Source: Uliginosibacterium gangwonense DSM 18521 | GTDB taxonomy: Bacteria; Pseudomonadota; Gammaproteobacteria; Burkholderiales; Rhodocyclaceae | DNA: 64,000 nt | Reading direction: 5' to 3' | NCBI RefSeq assembly: GCF_000373965.1 | Contig: NZ_KB892843.1 | Span: 1 to 64,000 of the forward strand | Shown here: positions 1 through 8,369 of the stretch, piece after piece | Numbering within the stretch: position 1 is the stretch's first letter | Layout: every line of letters begins with the position of its first letter | Program-made: the position numbers and the translations under genes | Notes under the pieces: model-generated | The model's input: the letters and a program-made list of their open reading frames with translations, nothing else | The model's database searches: none | What the model was told of the DNA's origin: nothing

Positions 1-715
1 AGGGGATGCGGTGGTAGGCGCTGGTGGCCTCATCGGGTTGGTTGGGGCGGTAGGCGCCGTTATGGTCGGCGAGGATGAGGCGGTGGTGGCTGTCTTGGTG
101 TTCGAAGTGGTAGTTGATGCCCCACTCTTGCAGGAGCCGGGTGAGGAAGTCGTAGTCGGTTTCGTTGTATTGGACGCAGTAGTCGCGGACGGGATAGGTT
201 TCGATCAGGCGTTTTTCAACGGGGAAGGGATAGTCGGCGAGGACGGCGTCAATGACCTGGACAGGGGTTTGGTCCTGAAAGACTTTGCAGTCGGTGGTCA
301 GTGTAGCCAGATGCAGCCAGGGACGGAGCGTGAGTTCATAGAGGGCATGACGGCTGTCTTCGCCCAGGAAACGGGCATCGGTGATGAGTGCGTTGATCTC
401 CCGCACGCCTGCACCTTGATTAACAGCACCCGCCGCACCCGAGAGCCCTTCCATGAAGTGCCCATAGCCTTCGAGTTCGATCTGGCAGCTGATCTCTTGA
501 CCAATGAAGGTCTCCAGCGCGTAGTTGCTGCCCAGTCCGGCTTTGAAGTTGAGTGCATCCGGGGTCTGCAGCGTGAGGGTGTATTCGAAGAGGCTATTGA
601 TGCCTTCGTGACCTTCGAGCTTCAGCGGCACCAGGGCCGCTTGGCCCATCACTTCGGGGATCGCGGCGCTCTTGACTGTCAAGGCACGGGAACTTTTGAA
701 TAAACTCATGGCCAT
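1..715 (-). CDS. vgrG: Type VI secretion tip protein VgrG (partial, C-terminus outside window)
   Basis: This is the N-terminal 238 residues of a VgrG spike protein, cut by the window edge. VgrG trimers form the tip of the T6SS needle, sit on Hcp and carry PAAR proteins or effectors. The visible part is the gp27/gp44-like region: the family-type N-terminus (LTVKSAAIPEV), a gIGQEISCQIE-like strand, and the segment YNETDYDFLTRLLQEWGINY, a hallmark of the VgrG/Rhs-Vgr family. I chose the ATG at 715 because GGAGGG lies just upstream; an in-frame ATG at 709 is possible. It is the last visible gene of the T6SS run, 78 bases after tssA. Any C-terminal effector extension lies outside the window, so its cargo cannot be judged. 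Confidence 0.93.
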   Translation of the reverse strand, partial: MAMSLFKSSRALTVKSAAIPEVMGQAALVPLKLEGHEGINSLFEYTLTLQTPDALNFKAGLGSNYALETFIGQEISCQIELEGYGHFMEGLSGAAGAVNQGAGVREINALITDARFLGEDSRHALYELTLRPWLHLATLTTDCKVFQDQTPVQVIDAVLADYPFPVEKRLIETYPVRDYCVQYNETDYDFLTRLLQEWGINYHFEHQDSHHRLILADHNGAYRPNQPDEATSAYHRIP

Positions 716-793
716 AGCAACCCTCCTAGCATACGACTATATCCGAGCATCATTTATAAATGTTCGCAACCCGATTGGCGGCGAACCGAAAAA

Positions 794-1933
794 TCAATCC
801 TGATCCCAAGCCTGTAGCAAATCTGCCGGAATCATTCCCGCCACCTCCGAAAACCTCCGCCCCCACATACGCTCGGCCTGCTTCAGCAAGATCACCACCG
901 GGCTACTGGGTTCGTTTTGTTCAATCCACTCCCGCGCCTGCCCTAATAAACGCCTAACCTGTTCGCGCTGCTCGACTGCTGTCATAACAGTCCGATTCAC
1001 AGGAGAGGATTCCTGCCTCTGAAGAACAGTATCGTCAGGTAGCTCGATTGCTTCAGGCTCCGGTAAGGACGCAACCGGCTCCTGTAACTCAAGAACGGAA
1101 GACTCTGTTTCAACCGCTTGGGGCTCAGGCACTTGATTGGAAGCATCGACTGAAATCAAAGCACAAAGCAGTCTAAGCAATGGCTGGAGAGCCGGAGCCT
1201 GGTCTCCCAGGTTTTCCTTGGCCCAACTAGCAATATCTTGAACACAAACAGCGCAAGCCCACAAAGTCTTCAGTACATTATCATTTCTGGATTCCAAATC
1301 CTGCAACTGTCTCTTGACCACCTCTTGGTCCATTGCATTGACCGGCCTTGGAACTGAAAAAGCGCGTTCCACATCTCGTACAGACAAGCGAAATGCAGTG
1401 TTACTTGACACCACAACATCACGAATATCCGCCATCAACCCTTCTGGATCACACAAAGCCGCCAGGGCATTAGCGCGCACTTCAGGGTCTTGCATACCTT
1501 CAATTTCAAGCTGCGGATGGATATCAACAGGGTATTTCAAAAGCAATGTTTTGAGAGCAGACAACCCTTGCAAAAGTCCCTCTGCCCCCGCTAGACATAC
1601 GCGGCTTCGCGTGAACCAGATGAGTACTGAAATATCTTTACAGCGCAACATGAGGCGGCGACAGTCGCGGTCAATCTCAACCCAGTCCGGAGGTGCAGAC
1701 TGAGCCAAAAAATCGCCATATTGAACATCCACCTTGGGTACCAGCCTAGCCTGAAGCACGGAATACTCAGCATCGTACTCAAGGCTGGAACCACATGGAT
1801 TGCTCGGGCTATAGGGTTCCAGCCACTCACGTAGAATATCCGACTCAGCCAGACGAACAAGGTCCGCGACAGCATCAGAAACTCTTTTTAGTTTATTCAT
1901 TTGAACCATATTAATCATAGAGACTGACGCCAT
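794..1933 (-). CDS. tssA: Type VI secretion protein TssA (ImpA N-domain family)
   Basis: TssA is the cap or adaptor protein that helps baseplate assembly and sheath polymerisation in the cytoplasm. The 379-residue product has the ImpA-type N-terminal region near residues 35-150 (SPSNPCGSSLEYDAEY, with the conserved cysteine and glycine). A variable Pro/Glu-rich linker lies at about 270-310. The C-terminal helical segment has the characteristic EQNEPSSPVVILLKQAERM stretch. The ATG at 1933 has AGGG upstream and overlaps the end of tssG by 23 bases, which implies translational coupling. The C-terminal domain is short, so it is not one of the long TssA forms with an extended VasJ-like tail. Identity is secure; sub-class is not. 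Confidence 0.93.
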   Translation of the reverse strand: MASVSMINMVQMNKLKRVSDAVADLVRLAESDILREWLEPYSPSNPCGSSLEYDAEYSVLQARLVPKVDVQYGDFLAQSAPPDWVEIDRDCRRLMLRCKDISVLIWFTRSRVCLAGAEGLLQGLSALKTLLLKYPVDIHPQLEIEGMQDPEVRANALAALCDPEGLMADIRDVVVSSNTAFRLSVRDVERAFSVPRPVNAMDQEVVKRQLQDLESRNDNVLKTLWACAVCVQDIASWAKENLGDQAPALQPLLRLLCALISVDASNQVPEPQAVETESSVLELQEPVASLPEPEAIELPDDTVLQRQESSPVNRTVMTAVEQREQVRRLLGQAREWIEQNEPSSPVVILLKQAERMWGRRFSEVAGMIPADLLQAWDQD

Positions 1934-2990
1934 TACATTTCCCTACGCCCGAATCAGTGACATAATTCTCAGGCTCCAGAATCATGCCGCTTATATCCGA
2001 TGACGAACCGCCTCCAGATGGAGACATCCAGGTGGACCACCCTAATTGCGTATCACCGCCAAGACGAGCGGCTGGTGCAGCATCGCGCAATATCAGCAGC
2101 TCCACCTCCCAAACATATTCAAAATCAATAAACGAACGCACCAGCTCAACCAAAACGGGGAGGTTCTGCCCGTTTTTCACACCTTGGGGAGTCATACGCA
2201 AATAGGACTCCAGATCCAAAGGCCCAATAATCAGACGAAAACGCGTTTGCCGATCAGGAATCTTTTCTCCGAGCATGGCACCCTGCCCCATCGTCGTTGC
2301 GATGCTTGGATAACCAAGACGACAAATATCCTGGGGTTCAATGTCCATCCACTGCAAACGATATTCTTCAATCCTAACCGGCACATCAAAAAAACGCTGC
2401 AAGGTATTCACAAGCCCTTCAGGATCATGCGAGGCACGAATACGATGCGCAGAACTGGCCCAGCGCACATGCGAGGGCAATACGCTATTTGCTACTTCTT
2501 CCGGCTCATCCCCGGTCAGGCGAGCAATGTAGGGTGTAAATGTCTCATCGTCGACCCGGTCCAGGCCGATAGCAGACTGACTCTGCGACCAAGCCCGATA
2601 CAAAAGCGTGAAAGCCCGATGATGAAAAATATTCAGAAAATCACCCAAGGTATGGTCGCGGCGCGCCTCGCTACGTTCACGAACCTGCTCAGTAAAATGG
2701 ATGGGCAGTGCGCCATTGGGCCCCAACATTCCCAAGCCATACAAATGAATATGGGTTAATCCATCACGTTCGAATACCTTGGCGATTTCACGTGAAGCAA
2801 AAGCCAGACTCGCCTGCTGCCCCAAGCGGAACATTTCCTGTTGGGGGCGCTGGCTTTTCCCAATTGCCGGCAAATCTGGTGAATGTGCCGCAATTGAGCG
2901 CAATAGCGAAAAGAAACCATGACGCCAGGGCTGCATGCTGGCGTCCTCCAGTGTTTCGCGCAATTGATGATCAGTACCCTGACCGTTCAT
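1911..2990 (-). CDS. tssG: Type VI secretion baseplate protein TssG (VasB/ImpH family)
   Basis: TssG is a baseplate wedge subunit that pairs with two copies of TssF. The 359-residue protein shows the family pattern: a start with QPWRHGFFSLLRSIAAHSPD, then the LGMLGPNGALPIHFTE block near residue 90 and the FFDVPVRIEEYRLQWMDI block near 215. These are conserved in the DUF1305/TssG family. The ATG at 2990 overlaps the tssF stop (TGATG) and has GGAGGGG five bases upstream, so I prefer it to the TTG one codon earlier. It overlaps tssA downstream. Nothing looks broken. Confidence 0.95.
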   Translation of the reverse strand: MNGQGTDHQLRETLEDASMQPWRHGFFSLLRSIAAHSPDLPAIGKSQRPQQEMFRLGQQASLAFASREIAKVFERDGLTHIHLYGLGMLGPNGALPIHFTEQVRERSEARRDHTLGDFLNIFHHRAFTLLYRAWSQSQSAIGLDRVDDETFTPYIARLTGDEPEEVANSVLPSHVRWASSAHRIRASHDPEGLVNTLQRFFDVPVRIEEYRLQWMDIEPQDICRLGYPSIATTMGQGAMLGEKIPDRQTRFRLIIGPLDLESYLRMTPQGVKNGQNLPVLVELVRSFIDFEYVWEVELLILRDAAPAARLGGDTQLGWSTWMSPSGGGSSSDISGMILEPENYVTDSGVGKCNGVSLYD

Positions 2991-4870
2991 CAAACCCCTC
3001 CTCTTGTCCCCATGCGTACCGGCCAGTCTGCAATCTGGTCACGCTGCATGGATGCCAATTTCATCTTCGAGAATGTATTGATCGAAACATGTCTGGCCAA
3101 ATACCGCTCAAGAACCAACCCAAATAAGTAAGGACTGATACCACTAAATCCAGTCTCATCCACAGTGACCTTACATTCGACACCACGACCGTAAACAAGT
3201 GGGCCGACTCCCGGCAGGCGCCTCGTAACAGGCTTGATATCGCAACTAATCAAACCGGCAATCTGCTTCTCCGAGACCACATCATCTGAATTGATGAACA
3301 AACGCAACATATCGCGTAATGCCTGGGCTCCTTCTCGGTGCGACATATCGGTTAGCGACAAATAGTTGAACCCCAACTGCCGAATAAGGCGCCAAGCCAA
3401 TTCTCCTTGCGCAAATGGAGGCTTGGGCGGCGAAGGCGGACGCACGAGGCCGACAGCGCTGACAGGTATGGATTCGGCAACCAGCAAATCATCGCGGCCA
3501 TTGCGCGGGACCAATCGAGGCAGATCGCGGTTAGTGACCATTGCGTGCACTGACAGGTAACGCAATTTCTCGCTATATGGAGCTTCTTTCTGATCCACAA
3601 GACTAATGAAAACCTCGGTGCCGATATAGGGAGTCCGAGTACCGTATTTACGTGCAGATTGCGAGACCAAACGCGGTTCTCTGCGTACAGAGAAATAACG
3701 CCCGTGATTGCCCTCGTCCTGATTCAAGGTTTGATACAGAGGCCTAAATACAACAGCTTTGCTCGTATCCGCCCTCTGCCCAACCAATTCTGAAATGCCG
3801 AATACCTCATAGTCCAAAGGCCGGGAACGATCCGGCACAAGGTGCAACTCCGTTTGACCTGCCGATACTTCAATACGATCGGTCCGATGGGGAAACAAAT
3901 TGATGACAGGCGTGCAAAACAAACCAAATTGCTTTTCATCGACCAAGCCCGCAAGCGGTCCAGGAGCTTGCGACAACAACACAATAATTTCGGCTTCCTT
4001 GCCATGAATATGTGCCAATCCTTTGGCCAAGCCCTGCAGGGAAAAGAAATAAAAGCGGGTTGGGCAAGAAAAATATTCATGTATCAGATTATGCCCGTAC
4101 CATGAATTCCAATGGAGCGGGAGCATGCTCTGCTCAGGAGAGAGTCCTTCATGAACCAAGGCCGCATCGGTTACAACATGCGGATGATTGGCCATATCTC
4201 CGGGGACACCTGTCAAACTTGCAACAGCCCCCGCATGCAACAGTTCGTACAGATGAGATGCCACCTGCTCATCGCCAGTCAAATAAACAGGCAATTTATC
4301 CAAACCGCTGAGATCAGAAAAATTCAGTTCTCCGGTAACTCTCAAACGGATACGCAGACTGCCGCTCACCTTGACGTAAGCAGGTAGATACCGCTCCAGC
4401 GCAGGAATGTCTGGTGGTATTCCAGCAAGCTTGGCACTCACTATCTCTATGGGCCATAGCACGACATCCTGTGTAGAACGGAACTGACATGAGGTTTCCT
4501 CACCCTGAGGCACCTTCGCAAAAAAAGCCGTATCGCGCGGAACCGCGAACCCCTTACTGAAATCCCCTTCGCTTATACTGGGATGCAATTGCGCGACAGC
4601 CATTGAAGGGGTCGGACAAACGTAATTGGGATATACAACTTCAAGCAGACGTTGTGTGAATCGCGGAAACTCAGCATCAAGTTTGATCCTGATTCGAGCC
4701 GACATGAAACAAAACGCTTCGATCAGGCGTTCAACATAAGGATCAGCAACTTCGCCTGCCTGCATGCCGAGTCTACGAGCGATCTTTGGATGGAGTTCAG
4801 CAAACTCCATTGTGCTCTCGCGCATGTAGGTCAGTTCTTCGTTGTAGTAATTGAGCAGTTGCGGGTCCAT
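2990..4870 (-). CDS. tssF: Type VI secretion baseplate protein TssF (VasA/ImpG family)
   Basis: TssF is the larger baseplate wedge subunit and contacts TssK, TssG and the VgrG hub. The 626-residue length is typical. The N-terminus (LLNYYNEELTYMRE, then EFAELHPKIARRLG) and the following DPYVERLIEAFCFMSARI stretch are strong family signatures. So is PRFTQRLLEVVYPNYVCPTP near residue 85. The C-terminal half carries the TssF pattern ending in GVECKVTVDETGFSGISPYL and FGLVLERYLARHVSINTFS. The ATG at 4870 has only a weak ribosome site. It lies 29 bases after tssE and overlaps tssG, so it sits in the middle of the operon. Confidence 0.96.
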   Translation of the reverse strand: MDPQLLNYYNEELTYMRESTMEFAELHPKIARRLGMQAGEVADPYVERLIEAFCFMSARIRIKLDAEFPRFTQRLLEVVYPNYVCPTPSMAVAQLHPSISEGDFSKGFAVPRDTAFFAKVPQGEETSCQFRSTQDVVLWPIEIVSAKLAGIPPDIPALERYLPAYVKVSGSLRIRLRVTGELNFSDLSGLDKLPVYLTGDEQVASHLYELLHAGAVASLTGVPGDMANHPHVVTDAALVHEGLSPEQSMLPLHWNSWYGHNLIHEYFSCPTRFYFFSLQGLAKGLAHIHGKEAEIIVLLSQAPGPLAGLVDEKQFGLFCTPVINLFPHRTDRIEVSAGQTELHLVPDRSRPLDYEVFGISELVGQRADTSKAVVFRPLYQTLNQDEGNHGRYFSVRREPRLVSQSARKYGTRTPYIGTEVFISLVDQKEAPYSEKLRYLSVHAMVTNRDLPRLVPRNGRDDLLVAESIPVSAVGLVRPPSPPKPPFAQGELAWRLIRQLGFNYLSLTDMSHREGAQALRDMLRLFINSDDVVSEKQIAGLISCDIKPVTRRLPGVGPLVYGRGVECKVTVDETGFSGISPYLFGLVLERYLARHVSINTFSKMKLASMQRDQIADWPVRMGTRGGV

Positions 4871-4899
4871 ATTTATTTTCGTTCTCTATTTTATGACGC

Positions 4900-5469
4900 T
4901 TAACGATGAAGCAACTCAATACGATTACTCTCAAGGTCTACAGCGCTTTGCACCGTAAACTCCAAGGGGTAGGGCGTCATCTGAAGAAAGCCCGATATTT
5001 CAAAAGTCAGCACGTTGTAGTGCGCTGAATCAGCCTCTTTAAGCAACGGCCTGACAATCAAGGTATCTGGAATCAGGCGCGGCTCGAAATTCTTGATCGC
5101 CTGCCTGATCATATTTTCAATATCCATCCACTTTTTCTCAGACAGATACCCTCCCGATAATGCAGGAACCCCAAAATTGATTGTCGACCGGGATGCGTGC
5201 GGATATTTTTGTGCGTTGATCAGATCGCTCTGATTGGTGGTATTCAACAGATATGCAAGATCACGGAGAACGATTTCCCGCATTCTTGCGCGCCCTGTTG
5301 CATAGACCTCCGCCGCCTCAACCGATTCATGCGGGGCATCATCACACAGCCGATCAAAAAGCGTCGGCATGAACTTGTTGTCATGAAGACGCTTGCTGCT
5401 TTCCTCGCGCATGGAGGGCAGCTCCCGGGCACCAGGATGCAAGGCCAGTGCAGCGTTCTTCCCACTCAT
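4900..5469 (-). CDS. tssE: Type VI secretion baseplate protein TssE (gp25-like)
   Basis: TssE resembles phage T4 gp25 and nucleates sheath assembly at the baseplate. The 189-residue protein has FMPTLFDRLCDD near residue 33, the family-typical start of the conserved region. It continues with REIVLRDLAYLLNTT and FGVPALSGGYLSEKKW, then the gp25 core at about 120-185 with IKNFEPRLIPDTLIVRPL and FEISGFLQMTPYPLEFTVQS. About 30 residues precede the conserved part. The start codon overlaps the tagJ stop (ATGA). The lysozyme name attached to the family is historical and I see no reason to infer enzymatic activity. Confidence 0.93.
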   Translation of the reverse strand: MSGKNAALALHPGARELPSMREESSKRLHDNKFMPTLFDRLCDDAPHESVEAAEVYATGRARMREIVLRDLAYLLNTTNQSDLINAQKYPHASRSTINFGVPALSGGYLSEKKWMDIENMIRQAIKNFEPRLIPDTLIVRPLLKEADSAHYNVLTFEISGFLQMTPYPLEFTVQSAVDLESNRIELLHR

Positions 5470-6416
5470 TCGAACGACTCCTCAGCCGCAATCTCGTCCT
5501 TGTCTCCGGGGTTCTCCTCATCATCACACAAAGCCCGAATGTCCAGCAGCGGCCAATCGATGCCATCGGTCATCCATGTTTTTTGCCCCAACGCAAACAC
5601 GCCAGTTTCACCAACGTCTCTCCAGCTCGTCAGCCGGGATAACAATCTTGCCTCATGGTGATCGAGGCTGGTATCAGAATGGAATTTCTCGGTTCCATAA
5701 TAGCGGGCAGGTAAAAAGCAATGGATCTCCCGGGCTTGCGAGTGATTTCCCCGCAACTTGAGCTTGGTCGGAAGCCATATCAGATCAAGGATGCGATGCG
5801 GTGGCTCGATAGAGAGGCCCTCGATATCGGCAAAGGCAAGCCAGCGATATCCTCCAGCAACCACAACTTCGCATATCGGCCCCAGCCTGGAATCGCTATC
5901 TCCGATCCATTCAAATTTTGTCTTGTTCAAGCCCAAGTCAATACCTGAAGAAATCTCTTCTTCGTCATCTGGCCGAGAAACCCAATGACATACACCTGGA
6001 TTTGTCGGCGCCTGATCTAGCGCGCCCCTCCTAAGCTCGTCGGCTTTCTCGTGCGCCCCCAAGGCGTTATGCTTGATAGCCTCCGCCATACCTTGCATCC
6101 ATTCAGGAAAATCAATCACAGGGGCAGACGCCTGTCGGCCCTCAAAAACCTCTGTGCGCATATACTCCGCGCGGATCAGCCCCCGTACCAAGTGTGCATT
6201 GGGTTCCCACTTTTCGGAGAGCTTTGCCATCGATTGAATTTGTCGCAGCGCTCTTTCCCAATGTCCCTGTATGCACAAGAGTTCAACCAGAGCCCAACGA
6301 TTGGCCTCATTGCCGGGCTCTTTGCGGATTCGTGCCTCAATCTCACTGGTCAGCTCATCCAAGTGTCCAGGATGGATATTTTTTACAGAAGTGATGCTCA
6401 TGCCTAGAGGTTTCAT
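5466..6416 (-). CDS. tagJ: Type VI accessory protein TagJ (ImpE family)
   Basis: TagJ/ImpE proteins bind the TssB part of the sheath and can assist ClpV recognition; they occur in a subset of T6SS clusters. The 316-residue product begins with a TPR-like region (EIEARIRKEPGNEANRWALVELLCIQGHWERALRQI is the family-typical opening, residues 25-60). The C-terminal half has the ImpE block with EWIGDSDSRLGPICEVVVAG, YRWLAFADI and a PARYYGTEKF-like stretch. The start could be the ATG at 6416 or the ATG at 6401; neither has a clear ribosome site. It overlaps tssE by four bases and follows the FHA gene by 21 bases. Confidence 0.9.
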   Translation of the reverse strand: MKPLGMSITSVKNIHPGHLDELTSEIEARIRKEPGNEANRWALVELLCIQGHWERALRQIQSMAKLSEKWEPNAHLVRGLIRAEYMRTEVFEGRQASAPVIDFPEWMQGMAEAIKHNALGAHEKADELRRGALDQAPTNPGVCHWVSRPDDEEEISSGIDLGLNKTKFEWIGDSDSRLGPICEVVVAGGYRWLAFADIEGLSIEPPHRILDLIWLPTKLKLRGNHSQAREIHCFLPARYYGTEKFHSDTSLDHHEARLLSRLTSWRDVGETGVFALGQKTWMTDGIDWPLLDIRALCDDEENPGDKDEIAAEESFE

Positions 6417-6437
6417 TTTAGAGACACTTAAAAGACG

Positions 6438-7556
6438 TTATGAGGATTTGGATGTTTTATTGCGCCAAGCAACGTTCATCCCACTGTCAATTGACACAAC
6501 GTGATGCTCCCTCAGGGTAAGGGATGGAACCTGTGCAGGCCGGAGAAGTGAAGGCGGCTGTTCCTCCCTCAACATGGATTCTGGTGCGAACAGCTGCATC
6601 ACGTTTGGGAAAGGAGCCGGCGCGAGAATATCTGTTTCCCCGAGACCGTCGATCCTGGTAATCACTTCATCGATACCTTGTACTTGCCCGAGGAGATCAC
6701 TGACACCGTGATGACTACCTGCCTGGCTCATCAGTACCTGCATTGGATCTACGATGTCATGCTTAACACCTCGATCTATGCGCACCCACAAATGCTCATC
6801 ATCCAAATGCCCGGGATTGTGCAGCACTTCCAGATACTGACGGTGCAAAGAAACCATCAGTTCATCTTCTGAGATCTCAAAATCGCTGTCTTTCTCCCAA
6901 GCGACCCCGGTCGCCGCAGATTCTTTTTTCTCCTCAACGGATATTGGTGTGGTCTCAAGCGCACTGGATTGTTGGCTAGAGCCCAATTCACCCTTGAGCA
7001 ATACAGGCTCTATGCTATCGGGTGTATCGACCCAACCGGAAAACATCTCCAAGCCGCTCTCAGCGAAACCATTTTCCTCCTGGGTCGGCGCCAATTTCGT
7101 CAAATCAAAATCGCTTGCGCCCCCTTGTTGACTGGAGGGAGACTCTACAAATGACGCACCGAAAGTCGGTTCAATATTGGAGAGAGCCAAATCGGGCAGC
7201 GATAACAGTACAACGAAACCCGTTACCCCAACTTCGACCTCGTCCCCTTCGTTCAAGCGCATCTGCTGGCCGTATGGCAAGGGAGAACCATTGACCACGC
7301 ACATCAATGCGCGGCTATGGTTACTGATCCACCAAATGCGCTGAAATGCAGCCCCCTCGCTCTGTAATCGGATCTCTGCGATCTGCCCAAGATAGTCATG
7401 ATCGACGTCGACCAAACCATTCAGCACATCCGAAAAACAAAAGTTTTCTCCCGCCTCGGGCCACTGCCAGATCCACTCCGTGGCGTGTCCGTGATGATAC
7501 TGACATTGCAAAACCAGCCTCGGTGGAAGCGCATCAATAGAACTGCTCGACGTCAT
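6438..7556 (-). CDS. FHA-domain protein of the T6SS operon (TagH-like)
   Basis: The 372-residue cytoplasmic protein has a forkhead-associated domain at roughly residues 45-125. The run WWISNHSRALMCVVNG is followed by GQQMRLNEGDEVEVG, the S-N-H-R type pattern of a phosphothreonine-binding FHA fold. FHA proteins in T6SS loci bind the phosphorylated target of the PpkA kinase and promote assembly. The rest is acidic and low in recognisable motifs, with a conserved-looking block near residue 230 (ISEDELMVSLHRQYLEVL). The ATG at 7556 overlaps the tagF stop (ATGA) and has GGAGGG six bases upstream, so it is better than the earlier in-frame start at 7571. A kinase lies 16 kb away in the same locus. 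Substrate binding is inferred. Confidence 0.8.
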   Translation of the reverse strand: MTSSSSIDALPPRLVLQCQYHHGHATEWIWQWPEAGENFCFSDVLNGLVDVDHDYLGQIAEIRLQSEGAAFQRIWWISNHSRALMCVVNGSPLPYGQQMRLNEGDEVEVGVTGFVVLLSLPDLALSNIEPTFGASFVESPSSQQGGASDFDLTKLAPTQEENGFAESGLEMFSGWVDTPDSIEPVLLKGELGSSQQSSALETTPISVEEKKESAATGVAWEKDSDFEISEDELMVSLHRQYLEVLHNPGHLDDEHLWVRIDRGVKHDIVDPMQVLMSQAGSHHGVSDLLGQVQGIDEVITRIDGLGETDILAPAPFPNVMQLFAPESMLREEQPPSLLRPAQVPSLTLREHHVVSIDSGMNVAWRNKTSKSS

Positions 7557-8359
7557 ATGCGCCCTCCCCAAAGCCGGAGTAAATCATCACTGGCGGTAAC
7601 ATACCGGCCCTCAAGATCCTGAACCCAATACGCAGGCAGCGGATTTTCATGCCGAAACATCCGTCGCGGCCAATCCGCCCAGGGCAAATAGCGAACACCT
7701 TTCAGACCCGCAGCCTCATCTTTTCGATCCTCGCAAAACCCTTTGACGACTTGACGCAACTTACCCGCATCCGGCCGTGCAGTGGCCAGCCCTAAGCACT
7801 GACGCCACCCTGCTGAATGCAGACGACATACCTCTTCAACAGCCTGGGATAGAGCACTGATATCAGATTTCTCATCGTGAATTCCGGCCATCAATCGAGC
7901 AAGCCAAAACAACAGGTGCAAACCATTTTCATTGCTTGCATCCTGCCAAGTCCGCGCCACCCAGGCCGGTGTCACACGTTGATAAATAACCAGCGGGCAT
8001 GCCCGCCCTACCCGGTCTTGCGAGTCAACAACCACGCCTTGCACGTAATGGCCTGGAGCAAAACTTAAACTTCCTGGCGCCATGACAAACGCAACAGGCA
8101 CCCGGTCTTGATCAGATGCATTTCTGACGTAATCCAGATGCATCCATTCATCTGAAAAATTCTCTGCTCGTGGCTGTGCTGCAACGCGCCGACTACTGCG
8201 TTGCAGCCAGACTTCACTCGCCCATTTCTGCCAAACCTGGGCTTCTCCAGCCTTTACGTTATGGCGAACATAGTCTCCATATCCAGGCATTTTCCCCCAA
8301 ATACTTGGCCGCTCCACCAGCCGGCGCCCTAAGAAGGCGCCCAACCAATCTTCACGCAT
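7553..8359 (-). CDS. tagF: Type VI secretion-associated protein TagF (SciT/ImpM family)
   Basis: TagF is a small regulator found near T6SS phosphorylation components. In some species it represses secretion until relieved by signalling. The 268-residue product opens with the family signature IWGKMPGYGDYVRHN (residues 20-34), matching the G-K-x-P-x-x-G-D-F/Y motif of this family, then WASEVWLQRS. Mid-protein it has the PVAFVMAPGSL block. I use the ATG at 8359, which has GAGGAG upstream and sits 10 bases after the tssM stop. A GTG at 8380 would overlap tssM. It overlaps the downstream FHA gene by four bases, which suits a shared role in post-translational control. Confidence 0.9.
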   Translation of the reverse strand: MREDWLGAFLGRRLVERPSIWGKMPGYGDYVRHNVKAGEAQVWQKWASEVWLQRSSRRVAAQPRAENFSDEWMHLDYVRNASDQDRVPVAFVMAPGSLSFAPGHYVQGVVVDSQDRVGRACPLVIYQRVTPAWVARTWQDASNENGLHLLFWLARLMAGIHDEKSDISALSQAVEEVCRLHSAGWRQCLGLATARPDAGKLRQVVKGFCEDRKDEAAGLKGVRYLPWADWPRRMFRHENPLPAYWVQDLEGRYVTASDDLLRLWGGRI

Positions 8360-8369
8360 GAGAGGCTCC